Assembly (NCBI GenBank): GCA_047637355.1
Contig: JBLIKA010000013.1
Span: 1 to 48,367 of the forward strand
DNA: 48,367 nt
Origin: Glaciecola sp047637355
GTDB taxonomy: Bacteria; Pseudomonadota; Gammaproteobacteria; Enterobacterales; Alteromonadaceae
Direction: 5' to 3'
The translations under genes were made by a program, and so were the position numbers. The notes under the pieces are model-generated. The model saw only the letters and a program-made list of their open reading frames with translations, searched no databases and was not told the origin of the DNA. This document shows, in pieces, positions 18,146-27,587 of this stretch (position 1 is its first letter; every line of letters begins with the position of its first letter).

Positions 18146-18624
18146 AAGGTATTTCCACTCGGACAAATATTGGGAATAATATTGTAATAGTAAGTCAAGG
18201 AGAAACTAATGCCAAGTTAAAGGGGCAAAATCAATTGGATGAATGGTGAGTTAGACAAAGCATACTAAGAATAATACGTACACTTAGTCTGCTCACCAGT
18301 TAACGATTTTATTCGTCAATTTGCCGCCATTTAGCCTAATTTCGCATCTAATAATATAAAAATTTATTGTCAATTTATATCCCAAAGTTTGGCGGTACTC
18401 TGTAGCTAAAGGCCACCTTGCCCCCCAGTATTTGTGCTAAAGAAAAGCGACAAAATGTGATTTTTTGAAGCAAAAGACATGATGTATTGGTTTTATAAAC
18501 TTTAAGAAAATCAATGTCGGTTGCATAGATCATGGATGTGTTTTATCCTTTTTCTCTTAATATCGCGTATAAAGTATAAATAAACTATTAATCGGCTCAC
18601 AGCCACTAAAATTGAGAACAATAT
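18146..18624. other. 479-bp divergent intergenic region
   Basis: This region lies between the SH3 protein and RND genes. It contains an imperfect long hairpin (18245-18297). A three-codon frame follows an AAGGAG site near 18200, too short to call. No gene is seen. Confidence 0.55.
18245..18297. other. Long imperfect hairpin between divergent genes
   Basis: Outer arms GGTGAG and CTCACC pair perfectly. Inside, AGAC/GTCT or ACTAAG/CTTAGT can pair, two alternatives that share bases. It could be a leader structure or an operator region. Confidence 0.3.
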
Positions 18625-19761
18625 ATGACTGTAGAGGTAAGAAGAAAACCGTTAATAGGTCTGCTTCAAGTGGCAGCGGTAATTGTGCTGATGGTTTTAG
18701 CATTTATCTATTCGAGGGCTCCTGATCAAGCCGCAGCAGCGGAATCACCGCAAGGTTTCACCTCAGCCCCTGACAGTCTCGCTCCACTGGTCGACGTGGT
18801 GAGACCAGCTAGTTCATCCGGCCAGCTTGCTATCACATCAACAGGCTCTGTCGCAGTCCGCAGTTACGTTACATTAACAACGCAGGTTTCCGGACGGGTT
18901 GTTGCTACATCTGGTGAATTGAGAAATGGTGGTAGGTTTTCTGCAGGAGAGACATTAGTAACGCTTGAGCAGCGAGACTTCACGCTTGCTCTTGACCAGG
19001 TACAGGCAGACGTTACATCCGCGCAAGCATCATTGCGGCTGAGCCAGGCTGAAGCTTCAGTTGATATCTCTAGTTACCAACGCCTCAATCCTGGAAAAAA
19101 TGTTCCACCACTTATAGCTAAGGAGCCACAAATAGCGCAGGCGATGGCACAATTGCAATCCGCTACCGCACGACGTGACATTGCGCAGGTAAACTTTGAC
19201 CGAAGTATATATTCACTGCCATTTTCGGGGGTAGTTGTCGAAAGTTCTGCGGATGAGGGGCAAATTTTAAATGCAGGTCAATCCTTTGGTCGAGTTTATG
19301 CACTAGACGCAGTTGAAATCGTAATATCACTTGCGCCACAAGAGCTTGCAAAGATAGGCCCAATAGCAGAGCAAATAGCGAAGATCACTGCAGATGGTGT
19401 CACGTTTGAAGGTCGCATTGACAGGATAGCTGCTGAACGAAATTCTCGCACTCAGTTCTCACAAGTATTTTTAACAGCAAACAATAACCAGTCATTGACT
19501 CCCGGAACCTTTGTAACTGTTAAATTGAGTGGACCAACAATCGACAGCATCTTTATGCTGCCAGAAACCGCACTGCAGATTGGGCAAACTTTCTGGATTG
19601 TAAAAAATGATGCTATACAGAGCGTCTCTGCAAAGATTCTAGGGAGCAATAATGGCGAATATCTGGTGGAAGCATTTGAATTTGGAGACGGTATTGTTAT
19701 AGGAAATGTACCGGGAGCCAGAGAAGGAATGCCGATCCGCGTGACAGAGATGAAGCTATGA
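18625..19761 (+). CDS. RND efflux periplasmic adaptor (membrane fusion protein)
   Basis: A 378-residue HlyD/AcrA-type adaptor. It has an N-terminal membrane anchor (residues 10-30), a lipoyl half-motif (TTQVSGRVV and the later FSGVVVESSADEGQIL), a short alpha-hairpin between them, and a beta-barrel C-terminal part. It links the inner-membrane pump to an outer-membrane channel, and no channel gene is nearby. The stop overlaps the start of the permease gene by four bases (ATGA), so the two are translationally coupled. The substrate is unknown. The position inside a glucan locus may be incidental. Confidence 0.92.
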   Translation: MTVEVRRKPLIGLLQVAAVIVLMVLAFIYSRAPDQAAAAESPQGFTSAPDSLAPLVDVVRPASSSGQLAITSTGSVAVRSYVTLTTQVSGRVVATSGELRNGGRFSAGETLVTLEQRDFTLALDQVQADVTSAQASLRLSQAEASVDISSYQRLNPGKNVPPLIAKEPQIAQAMAQLQSATARRDIAQVNFDRSIYSLPFSGVVVESSADEGQILNAGQSFGRVYALDAVEIVISLAPQELAKIGPIAEQIAKITADGVTFEGRIDRIAAERNSRTQFSQVFLTANNNQSLTPGTFVTVKLSGPTIDSIFMLPETALQIGQTFWIVKNDAIQSVSAKILGSNNGEYLVEAFEFGDGIVIGNVPGAREGMPIRVTEMKL

Positions 19762-22700
19762 TTAACCCCAAAGATAAACAAGGCCAAGCACTTGGTTTGG
19801 ATAACCATCGCGGTTTAATTGCTTATTTTGCTAAAAATCCGGTTGCGGCTAATCTTCTTATGATAATCCTCCTCGTTGGTGGCTTGTTGTCCGTACTAGG
19901 TTTGACCGCACAGGTCTTTCCGACTCTCGATACTGGCACCGTAAGCATTTCAGTTGCTTATCCTGGTGCGACGCCTACAGAGGTAGAGGAAGGTATCACT
20001 AGACGCGTAGAAGAGGCGGTGTTCGGTATCGATGGCGTTGACCGTGTTATTTCTCGAGCGTCAGAAAACTTGGGTTCGGTAACACTTGAATTAAAAGATT
20101 TTGTCGATGCCGACAAGGTTCGTGACGATGCAGAGGCCGCAGTACAGCAACTTATCGACTTTCCACCAGAGGATGCAGAGCAACCTAAAGTAGTTCGTGC
20201 TGACACGCTGTCAGATGTATTAACAATAGTTGTTAGCTCCGAAATGGGTGAGCGCGAACTTAGACGCGGCGCCGAATTGGTTGAGCAAGAATTACTGGCA
20301 TTACCTGGCGTATCCTTGGTGTCGCTGATCGGCGCGAAGGACTATGAAATAGCTATCGAAATCAGTGAGGACACACTTCGACGATATGACCTTACGATGT
20401 CACAAGTGGCAAGTACGATCCGTCGTTCTTCAATTAATCTTTCCTCAGGCCAGATTCAAACCCAAGGCGGCGATATTTTGCTTCGCACCAACACCAAGCG
20501 TAATTCTGGCGAAGCATTTGAAAATATAGTACTTCGCGCAGAACCAGATGGCAGTGTGCTGCGAGTATCTGATGTAGCGACTGTTCGAGATGGATTTGTT
20601 GACGTAGACCTTATCAATCAATTTAATGGCCGAGATAGTGTGCTGGTAAAAGTGCAAAAATCTGAAGTTGAGGATGTGCTCGCTATTGCGGCTGAAATAA
20701 AAACTTTTTTGCAAGGTTATACACCACCACTTGGCATTGATGTTTCTGTTTGGAATGACCAAACAGAAACGCTCGAAGATCGCATTGGCTTGTTGCTGAG
20801 GAACGGTTTACAAGGTTTTGCTTTAGTTTTCCTTTTCCTTGTGATCATGCTGGATTTAAGACTTGCCCTCTGGGTTGCCATGGGAGTTCCCATATCATTC
20901 TTAGGTGCATTTCTGTTTTTCGATGCCTTCGACGTAAATATAAATATGATATCCCTGTTCGCCCTGATTATTGTGCTGGGTATTGTTGTTGATGATGCTG
21001 TGGTGGTTGGCGAAAGCATTATTTCTGAACAGGAAAACGGCAAAACAGGTATGCAAGCCGCGATGGACGGAGTTAACGCTGTAATTGGTCCGGTCATGGT
21101 GGGTGTTTTAACTACAATGGCCGCATTTGCGCCACTACTCTTTGCAACAGGGACATTCGGTCAAATCCTAGGTGTGGTGCCAGTAGTGGTTATTCTGGTA
21201 CTTACTATGTCGCTAATTGAGGCATTTTTTATTTTACCCTCACACCTGGCTAACGGACAAAAATGGAGCAGGTGGCCTCTCGACAAAATACAAAATATTG
21301 TAGCGATAAGAGTTGACCAATTTCGCACCCAAATCTTAGCGCCCGCGGTGTCTCGTGCAGTTCGTTTCCGCTATCTTACACTGGCGGGGGGGATAGGTTT
21401 GTTAGTGCTAGCGGGGTCGTTAGTAGGCACAGGTGCAGTACGATTCATATTTTTTCCTGATCTGGAGGCAAACTCCGTTCGAGCAACCGTTGAATTCCCT
21501 ATTGGCACACCGTTTGAGTTAACGAAAGAGGCAGCTAACCAAATGGTCAATGCCGCTAATACAGTTAACGCCCGTCTCGATGGTGCTGCCTTCGAATCGA
21601 TTAGCGTCACTATAGGTGGACAAACAAGATCAGGCGGTGGACCGGGCGGCGGCAGTCGAATGACAATAGCTAGTCACATAGCGTCCGTACAAATAACGTT
21701 GGGACCTGAGCCTCCAAGAACACGATCAGCAAAGGAATTGGAGCGATTGTGGCGAGCCGAAGTTGGTGATATTCGCGGTGTTGAGCGACTCTCCTATACC
21801 GCTGATTTTTTTGGTTCCCAAGCCGACCTAGAATTTGAACTTGCCCATCAAAATAGCGAAGTACTTGACCAAGCTGTTGACAGTTTAAGGGCTAGCTATG
21901 CAGGTATTGATGGTGTCTATGAAATCCAAGATTCAAACAGCATTGGTAAAAGGCAACTTGATATTAACTTAACTTCCATGGGGGAAGCCGCCGGACTAAC
22001 TCCCACTGACATAGCGAGGCAACTGCGCAGAAACTTTTTTGGCGAGGAAGTGCAGCGCATTCAAAGAGGTCGCGAAGAATTAAAAGTAATGGTTCGTTAC
22101 CCTCAGAGTAACCGTAGCTCAATTACGGATTTGTTTGATGCACGGATCCGACTAGCTGACGGCAGCGAAGCTCCTCTTTCTAGCGTTGCTCAAGTTACAG
22201 AGTCAAGAAGCTTGTCTGCTATTAACCGTATTGACGGTCTGCGAATTGTCTCAGTTTCAGGTCAAGTAGATGATACGGTAACGTCGCCAAATTTGGCCAA
22301 TGCAGCCATATTGGAAAAAACTGTGCCAAACCTTAAACAGCAGTTTCCGGGGTTACAAATACGCCAAGCCGGAGCGGGGCGTGAACAGTCAAACGATCTC
22401 TCCGCCTTGGGCCGATTGACTCTCGTTGCCATACTTATAATTTTTGCGCTAATTGCATCGCAATTAAAAAGTTATACACAACCACTCATCATTTTAGCTG
22501 GCGTGCCTTTTGGTGCAGCTGGAGCACTAGTGGGGCACTTCCTACTCGGCTACAACTTGTCGTTTATTTCTATTTTCGGAATGGTGGCGCTTAGCGGTGT
22601 GGTAGTTAATGACTCACTGGTGTTGTTGGACCGTTATAACAAACTGGTTGAGGATGGTTGGGAGAACGCCAAAGCGATTGTAGAGGCTTCCAGGCTCAGA

Positions 22701-22916
22701 TTTCGTGCTATATTTCTGACCACTGCTACTACAGCACTTGGCTTAACTCCGATGCTTTTCGAAACAAGCACACAGGCGCAATTTTTGATCCCTATGGCGG
22801 TAAGTTTGGCAACCGGTATAGTGTTTGCCAGCGTTATCATTCTATTTCTGATCCCTGCACTGGTAATGATTAGGGAAGATATGCGACCTAAATCCAAGAG
22901 AACCGAAACGACGTAA
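19758..22916 (+). CDS. RND-family efflux permease (AcrB/MexF superfamily)
   Basis: A 1052-residue proton-driven transporter of the HAE-type RND superfamily. It shows the duplicated RND fold: a first transmembrane helix at residues 30-50, two large periplasmic loops, and membrane bundles near 340-520 and 880-1040. TM4 carries the proton-relay acidic pair in LGIVVDDAVVVGESI. The C-terminal half repeats the motif as SGVVVNDSLVLLD. With the adaptor upstream it forms a two-gene efflux unit lacking its own TolC-like partner and regulator. It ends convergent to the GH17-like gene. Confidence 0.95.
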   Translation: MINPKDKQGQALGLDNHRGLIAYFAKNPVAANLLMIILLVGGLLSVLGLTAQVFPTLDTGTVSISVAYPGATPTEVEEGITRRVEEAVFGIDGVDRVISRASENLGSVTLELKDFVDADKVRDDAEAAVQQLIDFPPEDAEQPKVVRADTLSDVLTIVVSSEMGERELRRGAELVEQELLALPGVSLVSLIGAKDYEIAIEISEDTLRRYDLTMSQVASTIRRSSINLSSGQIQTQGGDILLRTNTKRNSGEAFENIVLRAEPDGSVLRVSDVATVRDGFVDVDLINQFNGRDSVLVKVQKSEVEDVLAIAAEIKTFLQGYTPPLGIDVSVWNDQTETLEDRIGLLLRNGLQGFALVFLFLVIMLDLRLALWVAMGVPISFLGAFLFFDAFDVNINMISLFALIIVLGIVVDDAVVVGESIISEQENGKTGMQAAMDGVNAVIGPVMVGVLTTMAAFAPLLFATGTFGQILGVVPVVVILVLTMSLIEAFFILPSHLANGQKWSRWPLDKIQNIVAIRVDQFRTQILAPAVSRAVRFRYLTLAGGIGLLVLAGSLVGTGAVRFIFFPDLEANSVRATVEFPIGTPFELTKEAANQMVNAANTVNARLDGAAFESISVTIGGQTRSGGGPGGGSRMTIASHIASVQITLGPEPPRTRSAKELERLWRAEVGDIRGVERLSYTADFFGSQADLEFELAHQNSEVLDQAVDSLRASYAGIDGVYEIQDSNSIGKRQLDINLTSMGEAAGLTPTDIARQLRRNFFGEEVQRIQRGREELKVMVRYPQSNRSSITDLFDARIRLADGSEAPLSSVAQVTESRSLSAINRIDGLRIVSVSGQVDDTVTSPNLANAAILEKTVPNLKQQFPGLQIRQAGAGREQSNDLSALGRLTLVAILIIFALIASQLKSYTQPLIILAGVPFGAAGALVGHFLLGYNLSFISIFGMVALSGVVVNDSLVLLDRYNKLVEDGWENAKAIVEASRLRFRAIFLTTATTALGLTPMLFETSTQAQFLIPMAVSLATGIVFASVIILFLIPALVMIREDMRPKSKRTETT

Positions 22917-23137
22917 GCTGGTGGCTGGCTTTATTTTTGAGGATAAGAAAAATTAAGTAAATAGCTGATATATTTAAAAAGCATTGATTCTGCTGGGTTT
23001 CAAGATACCGAACTAACGATTTGAAATATTCCGGTCGCATTTCGGATTTCGCAATTGCGGTAAGGTGAGGTAGCTATTGTCCATGTAGGGCAACTCTGAA
23101 CTAACCTTCTCTAAATATAGGCAATACGCTCGCTAAC

Positions 23138-23160
23138 GGGCGCAGTATTAACCTGCGCCT
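23138..23160. terminator. Hairpin between convergent RND and GH17-like genes
   Basis: Arms GGCGCAG and CTGCGCC (plus an outer G-T pair) around a 7-base loop, 19 bp from the GH17-like stop codon. No T-run follows on either strand, so it may be a weak bidirectional terminator. Confidence 0.4.
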
Positions 23161-23178
23161 GAAACATTACTTAAGCAT

Positions 23179-24201
23179 CTATTTGGATACTGCTTCAACG
23201 GCTAGCTTAGGCGTTCTGTCGGAGCGAAATACACCCCAATTTTTTTCTGCTATACCGTCTGGTTGATCGTCACCCCCTTTCCATTTTTCGTCAAAAGCTT
23301 CAAAATAGAAAGACACAATACGATTGTCTTTTAGCCATTGTCGATAAGCATCAAAGAATATTTTCTGCGCTTCTTCATTGGCCTCTCCAATAATAAGACT
23401 CTCATCGCCATTGCTGCTGACAGAACTAGTCGCCCAACCGGATTCCCCAAGAACAATCTGCTTATTTGGGTGTAATACAGCAATATCATGATACGTTGTT
23501 TCCGTCCAAGAAACCGCATTTTCAAGTGATTGTGAATTCCACATAGCGTAAGCATGTAAAACAATATAATCAAGTGCTTGTGCTATCTCCTGACTCCACG
23601 GTTTATTCCAAAAATTATAATCATCGGCAAGTGTCACTGGAACGTCTGTAGCAGTCTTTACTTTCTCAACCCATTTTAAATACGTCGGAATATCGCTCAG
23701 TTCTAGTTTATGCGCCGACCAATCGACAAAAATTTCATTACCTAAGTTGATGCTAACAACAATATCTTTGTATTGGTTGGCTAAACGAATAACTTCCGAA
23801 ATTTGCTGCTCATTTTCTTCATCGCTTTGAGTGGACGATAGCCAAGCTCCTTGCATCACCTTTACTGGTAATTTATGTTTCTGTATGGTCTTTAATACTT
23901 GTTCACTAGCAGGATCAGCTGCGTACATGCGGATAAGGTTCCACTGCACTCCTTCGTTAGTGGTTAAAATAGTCATGTCTTCAAGAATATCTTGTTCAGA
24001 TGATACGCTTTTCTTATCTGGGCTTTCATTGTCACGATAAGAACCATACGCAATACCTAATCCAATCCATTCTTCATTTATTGTGGGTTCAAAGACGGGT
24101 TTGGTGTATAAAGATTTGCTGTGTCGCTCGGTCATTTGGTGCGCCTGTAAGTTAAAACTAACCAGTACTACGATGCAGGTAATAGCAGATAATAATTTCA
24201 T
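23179..24201 (-). CDS. Exported GH17-like beta-1,3-glucanase/transglycosylase
   Basis: A 340-residue GH17-like enzyme with a signal peptide (VSFNLQA-HQ, residues 1-20). The acid/base is probably Glu156 in NLGNEIFVDW and the nucleophile Glu253 in VLGESGWATS. C-terminal FEAFDEKWKGG and DRTPKLA closely parallel the cytoplasmic paralogue ending at 17346, so the two arose by duplication or share a recent ancestor. A periplasmic location is likely, since there is no lipobox. It is divergent from a GPH sugar transporter (start about 24494), suggesting joint control of glucan breakdown and uptake. Confidence 0.87.
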   Translation of the reverse strand: MKLLSAITCIVVLVSFNLQAHQMTERHSKSLYTKPVFEPTINEEWIGLGIAYGSYRDNESPDKKSVSSEQDILEDMTILTTNEGVQWNLIRMYAADPASEQVLKTIQKHKLPVKVMQGAWLSSTQSDEENEQQISEVIRLANQYKDIVVSINLGNEIFVDWSAHKLELSDIPTYLKWVEKVKTATDVPVTLADDYNFWNKPWSQEIAQALDYIVLHAYAMWNSQSLENAVSWTETTYHDIAVLHPNKQIVLGESGWATSSVSSNGDESLIIGEANEEAQKIFFDAYRQWLKDNRIVSFYFEAFDEKWKGGDDQPDGIAEKNWGVFRSDRTPKLAVEAVSK

Positions 24202-24493
24202 ATAAATTTACTTTAAACGTAAAAACAATTATCTAAGTACAGCAGTTGTTGCATGCTATTAGCAAGTTATTTGAGTTTAAAAGGACTTTATCTGGGTTGT
24301 AGGGGGTCTTTTTGTTGAGCTTGGATCGACTGATTTTACTTTTATATTGTTCAATGTATCTATTAATCTCATCATTTTGTCCAACCCAACACGTTAAAAG
24401 TTCAAGTTACCGAATTACCGTCATTTAATTTAGAAAATGCAATCTAAATGGCATATATTTACAAACCATTTACAAATGCCTTTGAATAAATAT

Positions 24494-25924
24494 ATGTCGC
24501 ATTACGATACCGCAGCAAAAGATCGAATTCCATTTGGTGAAAAAGCCGCTTATGGAACCGGAACATTAGTACTCAATTTGTTACCTGCTGCGTTAGGTAT
24601 ATTTGCATTCTTTTTAATAACAGCATTTGGGGTAGACCCAATACTCGCTGGTTTGTTAGGCGGCTTACCCCGCTTGTTTGATGCTATAACTGACCCTATC
24701 ATGGGTTTTATCACAGATAATACAAAATCCAGATGGGGTAGACGCCGGCCTTACATAGTAGTGGGGGCAATTTTAAGCGGCACTTGTTTTGCTTTGTTGT
24801 GGCAACTAGATCCTGCTAACTCTCAAAACTATACATTTTGGTATATCTTGTTATTTTCGATGGCCTTCACCATCGGCAACACTATGTTTGCAACCCCCTT
24901 TGTTGGTTTGGGCTATGAAATGACCTCCGACTATAAAGAGCGCACTCGTCTAATGGCAGCCTCGCAGTTTATGGGCCAAATCGCATGGATGATTGTGCCG
25001 TGGTTTTGGGTGATGATTGCCGATCCTGATTTATTTGACAGTCAGGCACAAGGCGTTAGGCATCTGGCAATATATGTTTCAGGCGCTTGTATCATTTTAG
25101 GGATTGTGCCCGGACTGTTTTGTAAGGGAATTGACAGCTCTCACATCGACAATAGAGCAGAGATTTCATTTAGCACGCTTTCAAGTAATGTAATGGGAAT
25201 ATTTAGAAGTATTGGCCAAGCATTCAAAAATGCTGCCTTTGTAAGACTGTGCGGCGCCACTTTCTTTGTATTCAATGGTTTTCAATTAGTAGCCTCCTTT
25301 AGTTATTTTATTATTGTGTTCCATATGTTTGATGGAGATTACGGAGCAACGGGTTCTTGGCCTGCATGGTTTTCTACTGTTAGCGCTTTTGTTACCGCTT
25401 TTCTTGTCATTCCTATCGTCAGTTGGATGGCAAACAAATGGGGTAAACGTAAAGCCTTTATCATATCTACCGTGCTATCAATTTTTGGTTATGCATTAAA
25501 ATGGTACGGATTCGATCCTGAAAACCCATGGTTAATATTCATGCCTATTCCTTTGATGTCTTTTGGAATAGGAGGCTTATTTACGTTAATGCTGAGCATG
25601 ACAGCTGATGTGTGTGATTTAGATGAGCTAAATAATGGGATGCCGCGCAAAGAGGGGACTTTTGCCGCAATATACTGGCTTATGGTTAAACTAGGTCAAG
25701 CATTGGCATTGATATTAAGTGGTGTGGTACTCAAAGTTGTCGGGTTTGACGCCGGTGTCACAACTCAAACCGTTGAAACGATGACTAATTTAAGGATTGC
25801 AGACATTATCATTCCTGCAAGTACTGCAGCGTTAGCTATTCTGATGATGTGGAATTATGATATTACCGAAGAGAAAGCGCATCAAATAAAAGAGAAATTG
25901 ATTGAACGTCGTGGCGACATATAA
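24494..25924 (+). CDS. GPH-family MFS sugar:cation symporter
   Basis: A 476-residue transporter of the glycoside-pentoside-hexuronide:cation symporter family, with about 12 membrane segments. The family signature DPIMGFITDNTKSRWGRRRPY lies in the loop after TM2, and a second characteristic loop is DVCDLDELNNGMPRKEG. The frame extends to an ATG at 24437. I prefer 24494 because the paralogue at 31264 aligns from its own MS... start; no clear ribosome site supports either. It probably imports glucose oligomers or a related glucoside from the periplasm. It is divergent from the exported GH17-like gene and is followed by a structured 241-bp gap before GH16. Confidence 0.9.
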   Translation: MSHYDTAAKDRIPFGEKAAYGTGTLVLNLLPAALGIFAFFLITAFGVDPILAGLLGGLPRLFDAITDPIMGFITDNTKSRWGRRRPYIVVGAILSGTCFALLWQLDPANSQNYTFWYILLFSMAFTIGNTMFATPFVGLGYEMTSDYKERTRLMAASQFMGQIAWMIVPWFWVMIADPDLFDSQAQGVRHLAIYVSGACIILGIVPGLFCKGIDSSHIDNRAEISFSTLSSNVMGIFRSIGQAFKNAAFVRLCGATFFVFNGFQLVASFSYFIIVFHMFDGDYGATGSWPAWFSTVSAFVTAFLVIPIVSWMANKWGKRKAFIISTVLSIFGYALKWYGFDPENPWLIFMPIPLMSFGIGGLFTLMLSMTADVCDLDELNNGMPRKEGTFAAIYWLMVKLGQALALILSGVVLKVVGFDAGVTTQTVETMTNLRIADIIIPASTAALAILMMWNYDITEEKAHQIKEKLIERRGDI

Positions 25925-25966
25925 CGTTTTTAGCCAAATAGTCAGCTTCATTAAACTCGGCCCTTA

Positions 25967-26039
25967 TGAGTTAATCAAGCTCGCGGTGAGGGTACCGCTT
26001 ATTGCTGCTTAAATGCAGCGGCGGCTGATTATCGACTCA
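25967..26039 (+). other. Three-way-junction-like folded element
   Basis: A closing stem pairs TGAGT with ACTCA and AATCA(A)GC with GCTGATT. Inside it are two hairpins: GCGGT-GAGGGT-ACCGC (25983-25998) and GCTGC-TTAAAT-GCAGC (26004-26019). No T-run follows. It could be a leader RNA, a small RNA or a REP-like element; no known class was recognised. Confidence 0.4.
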
Positions 26040-26107
26040 CTTTGCCTTAGTAATAGTCCGTTTTATCTTGTTTTGATTGTAATCATCTACCAAATGATTA
26101 ACTTCAG

Positions 26108-26142
26108 CCGATTGTTCACTACGTTAATGTTTGAACAATCGG
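26108..26142. promoter_or_regulatory. Perfect 11-bp inverted repeat just upstream of GH16
   Basis: Arms CCGATTGTTCA and TGAACAATCGG are separated by 13 bases and end 23 bp before the GH16 start. This could be an operator for a dimeric regulator or a 5' leader hairpin. A T-run is absent, so it is unlikely to be a terminator of the transporter gene. Confidence 0.5.
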
Positions 26143-26165
26143 TAAATTGACTAAATTGGATTCAT

Positions 26166-27551
26166 ATGAACAACGCTCGCTACAAAAATTACACACTCAT
26201 ATTTGTATTTTTACTTCTGGTCTCAGTAGCCGCTTGCAAACCCAATTCAAACGATCCTAAAATCCAAAATCAAAATTCAACAGTAAAACTACATCCATTT
26301 GAATTGTCGGTCGTCGCGGCATTCAACTTTGGTGGTCCTGAATATAAGGGTAGCGATGGTGTTTTATATTCAGCAGATATACTCAATATGAATGCCACGA
26401 TAGAATCTTCAAAGGAGATCAAGGGCAGTCAGGATGCCGCTTTATTTGAGACATATCGACTTGCAACAAAAGCAAACAAGCTAACATTTCAGCTTCCTGC
26501 AGATAATGGCCAGTATGCCGTTAGTTTTAAGTTTGCAGAACCGGATAATATAAAGGTTGGAGAACGCACATTTGATATTAACGTAGAGGGTGAAACGGTC
26601 ATTGCAGGCTTGGATGTTCTTCTTGCTCGCGACAATAATATGTTGTCTTCGTTGGTTAGAACCGTCACTGCTATCGAGGTCACAGATGGCATCTTAAACA
26701 TCGAACTTATAGCAATTACTGGGCAGCCTTTAATACACGCTATCGTAATTCGTAAATTACTTAATGACCCACGCAATTGGCAGCTTATGTGGAATGATGA
26801 GTTTGAACTCGATGGCCTACCTGATCCCACTAAATGGCAACATAATATTTGGCCAGCGGGTAAAGTAAATAGCGAAGATCAGGCTTATACCGATAAAGCG
26901 AAAAACGCTCGAATAGAAGATGGTATGCTAATTATAGAAGCCCACAAAGAACAATTCAAAGACGCGGAATATACATCAGCTAGGCTGCATAACAGTGGTA
27001 GTGGTGATTTCCTCTACGGCAAAGTAGAAGTGCGGGCCCGAATCCCATATGGTCAAGGCACATGGTCTGCCATATGGATGCTGCCCTTAGACCCCTATAA
27101 ATATGCAACTTCATGTCAGCCTAATGAAGATTGGCAAGGCAGTAGAACTTGTGATGCGTGGCCAAACTCGGGTGAAATAGATATTCTTGAACATGTTGGA
27201 TATGACATGCAAGTCGTGCACGGAACTGTTCACACTAAAGCATATTATTGGGTAAACGGCGAACAGCGCAAAGCGAGCGTTGAAGGACGTAATGTTGAAA
27301 AGGAGTTCCATTTGTATTCTATGGAATGGAGCCCAGAACATATCATTATCTCGTTTGATAATGTTCCCTATTTTTATTATCGGAATGAAGGGAGCGGATG
27401 GGAAGCGTGGCCATTTGATCACCCTTACAACTTAATTTTAAATCTTGCCATAGGCGGTAATTGGGGACGCGCTGGCGGCCCAATCGACGACTCTATATTC
27501 CCTTTAAGAATGGAAGTAGACTATGTGCGAATCTATCAATTGGCAGAATAA
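26166..27551 (+). CDS. Lipoprotein laminarinase: malectin-like domain plus GH16
   Basis: A 461-residue lipoprotein (lipobox VAAC, Cys24). Residues 45-198 form a malectin-like (CBM57-type) domain, as suggested by VAAFNFGGPEY and the C-terminal IHAIVIRKL. Residues 205-460 are a GH16 beta-jelly roll with the catalytic ExDxxE motif in SGEIDILEHVG (Glu337 nucleophile, Asp339, Glu342 acid/base). This motif type is typical of endo-1,3(4)-beta-glucanases (laminarinases). It probably sits on the outer membrane and starts polymer cutting. The phosphorylase gene begins 36 bp downstream, so the two form an operon. Confidence 0.92.
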   Translation: MNNARYKNYTLIFVFLLLVSVAACKPNSNDPKIQNQNSTVKLHPFELSVVAAFNFGGPEYKGSDGVLYSADILNMNATIESSKEIKGSQDAALFETYRLATKANKLTFQLPADNGQYAVSFKFAEPDNIKVGERTFDINVEGETVIAGLDVLLARDNNMLSSLVRTVTAIEVTDGILNIELIAITGQPLIHAIVIRKLLNDPRNWQLMWNDEFELDGLPDPTKWQHNIWPAGKVNSEDQAYTDKAKNARIEDGMLIIEAHKEQFKDAEYTSARLHNSGSGDFLYGKVEVRARIPYGQGTWSAIWMLPLDPYKYATSCQPNEDWQGSRTCDAWPNSGEIDILEHVGYDMQVVHGTVHTKAYYWVNGEQRKASVEGRNVEKEFHLYSMEWSPEHIIISFDNVPYFYYRNEGSGWEAWPFDHPYNLILNLAIGGNWGRAGGPIDDSIFPLRMEVDYVRIYQLAE

Positions 27552-27587
27552 GAACAAAAACAGCCTAATTAACAAGAGAGTTTGAAT

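Noticed and set aside
20445..21097. Minus-strand open frames inside the RND permease gene
   Set aside because: They are antisense to a well-conserved gene and have no family features.
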